A model generated the notes under the pieces. It saw only the letters and a program-made list of their open reading frames with translations, was not told the DNA's origin and made no database searches. Source: JAEKLB01 sp050249235 (lineage in GTDB: Bacteria; Actinomycetota; Acidimicrobiia; Acidimicrobiales; CADCSY01). From it: a DNA stretch of 5,375 nucleotides. Location of the stretch: positions 1 to 5,375 of the forward strand of contig JBFWQW010000148.1 of assembly GCA_050249235.1 (NCBI GenBank). Direction: 5' to 3'. The position numbers were made by a program, and so were the translations under genes. This document shows, piece after piece, positions 1 to 4,527 of the stretch. Each line of letters starts with the position of its first letter. The first letter of the stretch is position 1.

Positions 1-177
1 CTTATTTTCCTCGACTTTGATCTGGTGGGGGAGGGGGGCTATAAGCCCGCGGATCTCGGGCGGGTCGGGATGCACGTTGTTTTTGCCTATCCGCCCGTGG
101 CGGTGGGCCCGGAGCGTGCCTCGGTGCTTCGGCTTGGTGCCGATGCCCGAGCGGACCTGCGTCACCTTGATGGCCAT
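1..177 (-). CDS. rpmD: 50S ribosomal protein L30 (3' end runs off window; possible sequence errors)
   Basis: L30 is a small protein on the solvent side of the 50S subunit. The frame stays open for 59 codons to base 1 with no stop; L30 is usually about 60 residues, so the stop is probably just outside. The first 24 residues (MAIKVTQVRSGIGTKPKHRG, then TLRA) are a clean L30 N-terminus. GAGG at 185-188 lies seven bases before the ATG, which overlaps the rpsE TGA (TGATG). From residue 25 the match weakens. AHRHGRIGKNN stands where the family has something like ALGLRRIGKT, so two conserved leucines are His. The end reads IAPLPHQIKVEENK, still recognisable as L30 after VHPD and PEIRG. Codons ATA, AAA and AAT appear here and are otherwise rare in the window. 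Identity is sure; the exact residues past 25 are not. Confidence 0.88.
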   Translation of the reverse strand, partial: MAIKVTQVRSGIGTKPKHRGTLRAHRHGRIGKNNVHPDPPEIRGLIAPLPHQIKVEENK

Positions 178-749
178 CACGCCACCTCGACCGGACCGGT
201 GCCCTGGTACACGCTCTTGTTCGTGTCGCGGTAGGCCCGGAGCAGGCCACCGGGCGTGACCTCGTCCACGGGCTTGCCCCGCAGGGCGGCGAGCACGTCC
301 GGGCGCTTGAGGGCCTGGAGGCCCTCGATGGTGGCCCGGGCCACGTTGATGTGGTTGGAGGAGCCCAGCGACTTGCAGAGCACGTCGTGGATGCCGGCCT
401 CCTCGAGGATCACCCGGGCCGCGCCGCCGGCGATGACGCCGGTGCCGGGCGCGGCCGGCTTCAGCAGCACGCGGGCCGCGCCGAACACGCCGATGACGGG
501 GTGGATGATCGTCGAGCCGGCCAGGGCGACCTCGAAGAGGTTCTTCTTGGCGTCCTCGGTGCCCTTCTGGATGGCGAGAGGGACCTCGCGGGCCTTGCCG
601 TAGCCGAGGCCGACGCGGCCGGCGCCGTCGCCCACGACCACGAGGGCGGCGAACTGGAAGCGGCGGCCGCCCTTGACGACCTTGGCCACCCGGCGCGGGC
701 GGGTGATGAGGCGCCCGTCGCGCAGCTGGGCGTCGGAGAAGGGGGGCAT
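177..749 (-). CDS. rpsE: 30S ribosomal protein S5
   Basis: S5 lies at the mRNA entry side of the 30S subunit and affects decoding accuracy; substitutions in its N-terminal loop give spectinomycin resistance in other bacteria. The product is 190 residues (E. coli 167). It has a short N-terminal tail, then the double-stranded RNA-binding-like domain with RRVAKVVKGGRRFQFAALV (19-37), VGDGAGRVGLGYGKAREVP (39-57) and IQKGTEDAKKN (60-70). The C-terminal domain has GTGVIAGGAARVILEEAGI (102-120) and GSSNHINVARATIEGL (129-144). The VKGGRR loop associated with spectinomycin looks wild type. The start abuts the rplR TAG, with GGAG six bases upstream at 756-759. The TGA overlaps the rpmD ATG by one base. 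Confidence 0.97.
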   Translation of the reverse strand: MPPFSDAQLRDGRLITRPRRVAKVVKGGRRFQFAALVVVGDGAGRVGLGYGKAREVPLAIQKGTEDAKKNLFEVALAGSTIIHPVIGVFGAARVLLKPAAPGTGVIAGGAARVILEEAGIHDVLCKSLGSSNHINVARATIEGLQALKRPDVLAALRGKPVDEVTPGGLLRAYRDTNKSVYQGTGPVEVA

Positions 750-1115
750 CTAGAGCTCCAGTCCTGCGTTGCGGGCGGCGTCGGCGACCGCGGCCACCCG
801 ACCGTGGTAGAGGAAGCCGCCGCGGTCGAACACGACCCGGCTGACGCCGGCCGCCTTCGCCCGCTCGGCCACGAGCTGGCCAACCTTCTCGGCCGCGGCG
901 CGGTTGCCGGTGGCGCCGTCCCGCAGGGCGGCCTCGTGGGTCGAGGCCGCGGCCAGCGTGCGACCGGTCCGGTCGTCGATCACCTGGGCCACGATGTGCT
1001 TGTTCGACCGGAACACGGCCAGGCGGGGCCGGGACGCCTCGCCGCGGACCTTCTTGCGGACGCGGGTGTGGCGGCGCAGCCGGGCGGCGTGCTTCTGCTT
1101 CGAGGAGTAGGACAT
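750..1115 (-). CDS. rplR: 50S ribosomal protein L18
   Basis: L18 binds 5S rRNA and, with L5, attaches it to the central protuberance of the 50S subunit. The product is 121 residues, within the usual 117-122. The N-terminus is a basic, flexible tail (KQKHAARLRRHTRVRKKVRG, residues 6-25). The core follows with SRPRLAVFRSNKHIVAQVIDD (about 28-48) and the conserved end VVFDRGGFLYHGRVAAVADAA (about 94-114). The ATG is the only start that fits; no in-frame start lies between it and the rplF stop. The 22-nt spacer from rplF is the longest non-coding stretch in the window, and its best purine tract (AAGG at 1129-1132) is 13 bases from the ATG, which is rather far. The TAG stop directly abuts the rpsE ATG. 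Confidence 0.97.
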   Translation of the reverse strand: MSYSSKQKHAARLRRHTRVRKKVRGEASRPRLAVFRSNKHIVAQVIDDRTGRTLAAASTHEAALRDGATGNRAAAEKVGQLVAERAKAAGVSRVVFDRGGFLYHGRVAAVADAARNAGLEL

Positions 1116-1137
1116 GGCTACTGGGCTGCCTTCCCGA

Positions 1138-1677
1138 TCACTTTGCGGCCTTGCCGGCCTTGCGCAGCACGCGCTCGCCGGCGTAGCGGACGCCCTTGCC
1201 CTTGTAGGGCTCGGGCTTGCGGATCTTCCGGATGTCGGCGGCCACCTGGCCGACCTGCTCCTTGTCGATCCCCTTGACGAGGATGCGGGTGGGCGTCGGC
1301 ACCTCGAAGGTGATGCCGTCCGGTGCGTCGACCGACACCGGATGGCTGAAGCCGAGGGCCAGGTCGATCTTCTGGGGCCCGGCCGCGGCGGCGCGGTAGC
1401 CGACGCCGACGATCTCGAGCTCCTTCGTGTAGCCGGCCGTCACCCCCGTGACCATGTTGCTGACCAGCGACCGCACGAGGCCGTGGAGGGCCCGGCTCCG
1501 GCGCTCGTCGTTGGGGCGCTCGACGAGGAGCTGGCCCTCCTCCTGGCGGAGGGTGATGGGCTCGGGGACCGTGCGGCTGAGCGACCCCTGGGGGCCGGTG
1601 ACCGTGACGGTGCCGCCGCCGACGGAGACGTCGACGCCGGACGGGAGCGGGATGGGTGAGCGACCGATGCGGGACAT
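1138..1677 (-). CDS. rplF: 50S ribosomal protein L6
   Basis: L6 binds 23S rRNA near the sarcin-ricin loop, beside the site where elongation factors dock. The product is 179 residues, the standard length. It begins MSRIGRSPIPLPSGVDV and contains the two repeated L6 domains, with the link near LHGLVRSLVSNMVTGVTAGY (64-83), GVGYRAA (91-97) and the family signature PEPYKGKGV (155-163) followed by RYAGE. The C-terminus is Lys-rich (LRKAGKAAK). The Shine-Dalgarno sequence is weak (TAGGT just before the ATG), and the start lies only 6 nt after the rpsH stop. Translation probably relies partly on ribosomes finishing rpsH. Confidence 0.97.
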   Translation of the reverse strand: MSRIGRSPIPLPSGVDVSVGGGTVTVTGPQGSLSRTVPEPITLRQEEGQLLVERPNDERRSRALHGLVRSLVSNMVTGVTAGYTKELEIVGVGYRAAAAGPQKIDLALGFSHPVSVDAPDGITFEVPTPTRILVKGIDKEQVGQVAADIRKIRKPEPYKGKGVRYAGERVLRKAGKAAK

Positions 1678-1683
1678 GACGAC

Positions 1684-2088
1684 CTACCAGACGTAGCAGA
1701 GCACTTCGCCACCGACCCGGCGCTTGCGCGCCTCCTTGTCGGTCATGAGGCCCTGGCTGGTCGAGAGCACGGCGACGCCGAGACCACCGAGCACACGAGG
1801 GAGCTTGTCCGCGGCGCGGTACACCCGCAGGCCGGGCTTCGAGACCCTCTTGATGCCGGAGATCGTGCGCGCCCGCTCGGGCGAGTACTTCATACGGATG
1901 GTGAGCGTCCTCGACGGGGAGACCGCCGAGTCGGCGATGGCGAAGCCGTCGATGTAGCCCTCCTGCGTGAGGATGGCGGCCAGCGCCTCCTTCAGCTTGG
2001 AGGTCGGCATCTTGATCTCGTCGTGGAAGGCGACGTTGCCGTTCCGGATGCGGGTCAGCATGTCGGCGATGGGGTCGGTCATGGTCAT
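1684..2088 (-). CDS. rpsH: 30S ribosomal protein S8
   Basis: S8 binds the central domain of 16S rRNA (helix 21) and organises the 30S platform. In E. coli it also represses translation of the spc operon by binding its mRNA. The product is 134 residues. It begins MTMTDPIADMLTRIRNGN, a near-perfect S8 N-terminus, and carries MPTSKLKEALAAIL (27-40), the RVSKPGLRVY region (81-90) and the S8 signature GVAVLSTSQGLMTDKEAR (104-121), ending GGEVLCYVW. The first of two close ATG codons is taken as the start because GAGGGG at 2095-2100 is spaced six bases from it and twelve from the second. The gap to rpsZ is 10 nt and to rplF 6 nt. Confidence 0.97.
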   Translation of the reverse strand: MTMTDPIADMLTRIRNGNVAFHDEIKMPTSKLKEALAAILTQEGYIDGFAIADSAVSPSRTLTIRMKYSPERARTISGIKRVSKPGLRVYRAADKLPRVLGGLGVAVLSTSQGLMTDKEARKRRVGGEVLCYVW

Positions 2089-2094
2089 CGCTCG

Positions 2095-2100
2095 CCCCTC
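2095..2100 (-). promoter_or_regulatory. Shine-Dalgarno site deciding the rpsH start
   Basis: GAGGGG overlaps the rpsZ stop codon and lies six bases before the first of two close rpsH ATG codons (2088) and twelve before the second (2082). The spacing favours the first. Confidence 0.6.
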
Positions 2101-2284
2101 ACCAGCTCGCCTTGGTCACGCCCGGCACCTCGCCGTTGTGGACCATCTCCCGCAGGCAGATCCGGCAGATGCCGAACTTGCGGTACACCGAGTGCGGTCG
2201 TCCGCAGCGCTGGCAGCGGGTGTAGGCCCGCACCTTGAACTTCGGCTTGCGCATCGCCTTCTGGACGAGTGCCTTCTTTGCCAT
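2099..2284 (-). CDS. rpsZ: 30S ribosomal protein S14, type Z (zinc-binding)
   Basis: S14 is in the 30S head, close to S3 and S10. The product is 61 residues, the length of the short, zinc-binding form (also called rpsN type Z) rather than the roughly 100-residue zinc-free form. The zinc ribbon has two CxxC pairs, Cys24-Cys27 (CQRC) and Cys40-Cys43 (CRIC), all intact. Conserved flanks are KPKFKVRAYTRC and GRPHSVYRKFGICRICLRE, ending in VTKASW. The start overlaps the rplE TAA by one base, and GAGG at 2295-2298 lies ten bases upstream. Finding the zinc form in the main cluster is usual for actinobacteria. Some of them carry a second, zinc-free S14 elsewhere that is expressed when zinc is scarce; this window cannot show whether this one does. 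Confidence 0.97.
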   Translation of the reverse strand: MAKKALVQKAMRKPKFKVRAYTRCQRCGRPHSVYRKFGICRICLREMVHNGEVPGVTKASW

Positions 2285-2862
2285 TACTGGTCAACCTCGC
2301 GCTTGAACGGGAAGCCGAAGGCGTCGAGCAGGGCGCGGCCTTCGTCGTTGGTCCGGGCGGTCGTCACGATCGTGATGTCCATCCCCCGAGGTGCGTCGAC
2401 CTTGTCGTAGTCGATCTCGGGGAAGATGAGCTGCTCCGTGACGCCGAACGTGTAGTTGCCCCGCCCGTCGAAGCCGGTGGGCGAGAGACCCCGGAAGTCG
2501 CGGATGCGGGGGATCGCCAGCGAGATGAGCCGGTCGAGGAACTCCCACATCCGGTCCCCCCGGAGGGTGACCTTGGTGCCGATGGCCATGCCTTCGCGGA
2601 GCTTGAAGGCGGCGATCGACTTCTTGGCCCGGGTGACGACCGGCTTCTGGCCGGTGATCTGCTGCAGGTCGCGCTGGGCGCCCTCGATGAGCGACGCCTG
2701 GCCGGTGGCCGCGCCGACGCCCATGTTGACGACGATCTTCTCGAACCGCGGGACCTCCATGACGTTGCCGAGCTCGAGCGAGCTGCGGAGCTGGTCACGG
2801 ACCTCGGCGTCGTAGCGGACGCGGAGGCGGGGCCGGGTGGCGGTGGTGTCGGTCGCGCTCAC
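2284..2862 (-). CDS. rplE: 50S ribosomal protein L5
   Basis: L5 binds 5S rRNA and helix 84 of 23S rRNA in the central protuberance and contacts the P-site tRNA. The product is 192 residues, against about 179 in E. coli; the excess is a short N-terminal tail (MSATDTTATRPR). Recognisable parts are NVMEVPRFEKIVVNMGVG (33-50), the L5 signature LQQITGQKPVVTRAKKSIA (66-84), KLREGMAIGTKVTLRG (87-102), the IPRIRDFRGL stretch (117-126) and FPEIDYDKVDAPRGMDI (147-163). The start is GTG with GGAG five bases upstream, and it overlaps the rplX stop by four bases (GTGA). The TAA stop shares its final A with the rpsN ATG (TAATG). Confidence 0.97.
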   Translation of the reverse strand: MSATDTTATRPRLRVRYDAEVRDQLRSSLELGNVMEVPRFEKIVVNMGVGAATGQASLIEGAQRDLQQITGQKPVVTRAKKSIAAFKLREGMAIGTKVTLRGDRMWEFLDRLISLAIPRIRDFRGLSPTGFDGRGNYTFGVTEQLIFPEIDYDKVDAPRGMDITIVTTARTNDEGRALLDAFGFPFKREVDQ

Positions 2863-3179
2863 GGCAGCTCCGTCCCGGTGCGCCGGGAGATGCGGACCTT
2901 GGTGCCGTCCGGGTCGATGCGGTACCCGACCCGGGTGGGCTTGCCGTCCTTGGGGTCGATGACCGCCACGTTGGAGGCGTCGATCGGCATGTCCTTGTCG
3001 ATGATGCCGCCCTGGTTGGTCATGCGGGTCGGCTTCTGGTGCCGCTTGGCGACGTTGATGCCGGCCACGACGACCTTGCTCTCCTTGGGGAGGGCCCGGA
3101 GCACGGTGCCCTCCTTGCCGCGGTCTTTGCCCGAGAGCACCCGGACGCGATCGCCTTTCCTGATCTTCAGGCCGGCCAC
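2859..3179 (-). CDS. rplX: 50S ribosomal protein L24
   Basis: L24 is an assembly initiator that binds the 5' domain of 23S rRNA and lies near the exit tunnel. The product is 106 residues, typical of the family. The KOW motif is plain at the N-terminus: KIRKGDRVRVLSGKDRGKEG (5-24). It is followed by the conserved VVVAGINVAKRHQKP (36-50), GGIIDKDMPIDASNVAV (57-73) and GYRIDPDGTKVRISRRTG (85-102). The start is GTG, chosen because the translation then matches the L24 N-terminus exactly. A strong GGAGG lies eight bases upstream at 3188-3192, inside rplN. The start codon follows the rplN TAG with no spacer, and the TGA stop overlaps the rplE GTG as GTGA. Confidence 0.97.
   Translation of the reverse strand: MAGLKIRKGDRVRVLSGKDRGKEGTVLRALPKESKVVVAGINVAKRHQKPTRMTNQGGIIDKDMPIDASNVAVIDPKDGKPTRVGYRIDPDGTKVRISRRTGTELP
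2868..2871 (-). promoter_or_regulatory. Shine-Dalgarno site for the rplE GTG start
   Basis: GGAG lies five bases before the GTG at 2862, inside the end of rplX. With the GTGA overlap it supports the GTG start of rplE, upstream of any ATG in the frame. Confidence 0.6.
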
Positions 3180-3548
3180 CTAGAGCACCTCCGGGGCGAG
3201 CGACACGATCCGCATGAACTTCTTGTCGCGCAGCTCACGGCCCACCGGGCCGAAGATGCGGGTCCCGCGGGGCTGCTGGGCGTCGTTGATGAGCACGGCG
3301 GCGTTCTCGTCGAAGCGGATGTAGGACCCGTCGGGCCGCCGCTTCTCCTTCTTCGTCCGCACGACGACGCACTTCACGACGTCGCCCTTCTTCACGGCTG
3401 CGCCGGGGATGGCGTCCTTGACGGTGGCCACGAAGATGTCGCCGATCGAGGCGTAGCGGCGGCGGGAGCCGCCGAGCACCTTGATGCAGAGGACCTCCTT
3501 GGCCCCGCTGTTGTCGGCCACCCGGAGCCTGGTCTCCTGTTGGATCAT
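3180..3548 (-). CDS. rplN: 50S ribosomal protein L14
   Basis: L14 sits on the 50S face that contacts 16S rRNA, forming an intersubunit bridge, and is a docking site for the silencing factor RsfS. The product is 122 residues, the exact usual length. It begins MIQQETRLRVADNSGAKEVLC (1-21), the highly conserved L14 N-terminus, and carries GDVVKCVVVRTKK (55-67), the signature region DGSYIRFDENAAVLI (73-87), and GTRIFGPVGRELR (95-107). GGAG at 3557-3560 lies eight bases before the ATG. The gene overlaps rpsQ by four bases (ATGA) and its TAG stop directly abuts the rplX GTG. In E. coli a promoter precedes this gene as the first of the spc operon; here there is no intergenic space for one. Confidence 0.98.
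   Translation of the reverse strand: MIQQETRLRVADNSGAKEVLCIKVLGGSRRRYASIGDIFVATVKDAIPGAAVKKGDVVKCVVVRTKKEKRRPDGSYIRFDENAAVLINDAQQPRGTRIFGPVGRELRDKKFMRIVSLAPEVL
3188..3192 (-). promoter_or_regulatory. Shine-Dalgarno site for the rplX GTG start
   Basis: GGAGG lies eight bases before the GTG at 3179, inside the last codons of rplN. It is one of the strongest ribosome binding sites in the window and decides the non-ATG start of rplX. Confidence 0.7.
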
Positions 3549-3868
3549 CGGGCACGCTCCACGACCTCGAGCAGGCGCCAGCGCTTCGACTTCGACAGCG
3601 GTCGGGTCTCCTGGACCCGCACCCGATCGCCCTCCCGGGCGTCGTTCTGCTCGTCGTGGACGTAGAGCCGCTTGGTTCGCTGCAGGGTCTTGCCGTACAG
3701 CGGGTGGCGGACGCGGTCGACGACCTTCACCACGATGGTCTTGTCCATCTTGGTGGAGTCGACGATCCCCTCACGCACCTTGCGGGCGTTGGGGCGCTCG
3801 GCGGCGCCGTCGGGGGCGCCGGCCGCATCGGGGGTCACGGCCGCCTCGGGGGTGCCGGTGTCAGCCAT
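3545..3868 (-). CDS. rpsQ: 30S ribosomal protein S17 with N-terminal extension
   Basis: S17 is a primary binder of 16S rRNA (5' domain) and an early assembly protein of the 30S body. The product is 107 residues against about 84 in E. coli. The OB-fold core begins near residue 30 (RKVREGIVDSTKMDKTIVV) and includes HPLYGKTLQRTKRLYVHDE (55-73) and the S17 signature GDRVRVQETRPLS (80-92). The first 25 or so residues are an Ala/Pro/Gly/Asp-rich tail of low complexity, probably disordered. The long start is supported by GGAG at 3876-3879, seven bases before the ATG, and by the 8-nt overlap with rpmC. No internal ATG lies between the extension and the core; a GTG at residue 11 is the only nearby alternative. 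The TGA overlaps the rplN start as ATGA. Confidence 0.95.
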   Translation of the reverse strand: MADTGTPEAAVTPDAAGAPDGAAERPNARKVREGIVDSTKMDKTIVVKVVDRVRHPLYGKTLQRTKRLYVHDEQNDAREGDRVRVQETRPLSKSKRWRLLEVVERAR

Positions 3869-4085
3869 CTGCGTTCTCCAGTTCTGCGGCGACGATCTCT
3901 CGCTCCCGCAGGAGGGTGTTCAGTCGGGCGACGTCCTTGCGGACCTCGCCGATGCGGGCGGTGCTGTCGAGCTGACCGGTGGCGTTCTGGAAGCGCAGGT
4001 TGAACAGCTCGACCTTGGCCTCGGCCAGGCGCTCGACCAGCTCGCGATCGCCGAGCTCACGGAACGGTGCTGCCTTCTTGCTCAT
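3861..4085 (-). CDS. rpmC: 50S ribosomal protein L29
   Basis: L29 is a small, two-helix protein at the polypeptide exit side of the 50S subunit, next to L23, where nascent-chain factors dock. The product is 74 residues, slightly longer than the 60-65 of E. coli-type L29 and normal for actinobacteria. Key features are the helix ELVERLAEAKVELFNLRFQ (15-33), the turn NATGQLDSTARIGEVRKDVAR (about 34-54), which is the family signature, and the second helix to the C-terminus. The ATG start has AAGGA at 4096-4100, ten bases upstream. The last eight bases, ATGGCTGA, are shared with the start of rpsQ, so the two genes are probably translationally coupled. Confidence 0.96.
   Translation of the reverse strand: MSKKAAPFRELGDRELVERLAEAKVELFNLRFQNATGQLDSTARIGEVRKDVARLNTLLREREIVAAELENADG
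3876..3879 (-). promoter_or_regulatory. Shine-Dalgarno site supporting the long rpsQ start
   Basis: GGAG lies seven bases before the ATG at 3868, within the end of rpmC. It favours the long S17 form with the N-terminal tail over a start at the GTG ten codons further in. Confidence 0.6.
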
Positions 4086-4101
4086 CGGACCCCTGTCCTT
4101 C

Positions 4102-4527
4102 TCATACCTCGGCCTCGACCTGGGCCCGGGTCACGAACCTGGCCTTGATCGGCAGCTTCTGGATGGCCCGCTCCATCGCCCCGCGGGCCAGGTCCTCTTG
4201 GACCCCGCCGAGCTCGAACAGGATCCGGCCCGGCTTGACCACGGCCACCCATCGCTCGGGGTTGCCCTTGCCCGAGCCCATGCGGGTCTCGGCCGGCTTC
4301 TGGGTGACGGGCTTGTCGGGGAACACGTTGATCCACACCTTGCCGCCCCGCTTGACGTGGCGGGTCATGGCGATCCGGGCGGCCTCGATCTGGCGGGCGG
4401 TGATCCATCCCGGCTCGAGGGCCTGGATCCCGTAGTCGCCGAAGGTGATGGTCGAGCCACCCTTGGTGTCGCCCTTCATGCGGCCCCGGTGGTGCTTGCG
4501 ATGGGCGACCTTGCGCGGCATCAACAT
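4102..4527 (-). CDS. rplP: 50S ribosomal protein L16
   Basis: L16 binds 23S rRNA near the peptidyl transferase centre and the A-site tRNA elbow. The product is 141 residues, close to the usual 137-140. It begins MLMPRKVAHRKHHRGRMKG, the standard L16 N-terminus, and contains LTARQIEAAR-like WITARQIEAAR (41-51), the VFPDKP loop (68-73) and the family signature RMGSGKGNPERW (82-93). Arg82 matches the conserved arginine that is hydroxylated in E. coli L16 (Arg81 there). The start at 4527 is chosen over the ATG two codons later because L16 proteins begin with M-L-x-P. It also overlaps the rpsC TGA by one base (TGATG), and a GAGGTGA Shine-Dalgarno sequence lies in the end of rpsC. The stop is TGA, 16 nt before rpmC. 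Confidence 0.98.
   Translation of the reverse strand: MLMPRKVAHRKHHRGRMKGDTKGGSTITFGDYGIQALEPGWITARQIEAARIAMTRHVKRGGKVWINVFPDKPVTQKPAETRMGSGKGNPERWVAVVKPGRILFELGGVQEDLARGAMERAIQKLPIKARFVTRAQVEAEV

Noticed and set aside
1..60. The G-rich and A/T-rich left edge as a terminator or the start of a mobile element.
   Set aside because: The L30 frame continues through it with recognisable motifs (PEIRG, KVEE), and no hairpin followed by a T-run or terminal inverted repeat is visible.
1116..1137. The 22-nt rplF-rplR spacer as a promoter, terminator or small RNA site.
   Set aside because: It is too short, and I see no inverted repeat with a T-run and no convincing -10/-35 pair.
351..1277. A 308-codon open frame on the plus strand, antisense to rpsE, rplR and part of rplF.
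   Set aside because: It mirrors three well-supported ribosomal genes. Its product is a low-complexity Gly/Ala/Arg/Asp-rich chain with no recognisable domain, as expected for antisense frames in very GC-rich DNA.
2840..2880. Possible S8 translational-repressor site at the rplX-rplE junction, where E. coli has one.
   Set aside because: I could not pick out a helix resembling the 16S rRNA S8 site here; the region is only the GTGA overlap in GC-rich coding sequence. A covariance search would be needed to claim it.
2269..3183. A 304-codon open frame on the plus strand, antisense to rplE and rplX.
   Set aside because: It is an antisense shadow of conserved genes, with biased composition and no known motif.
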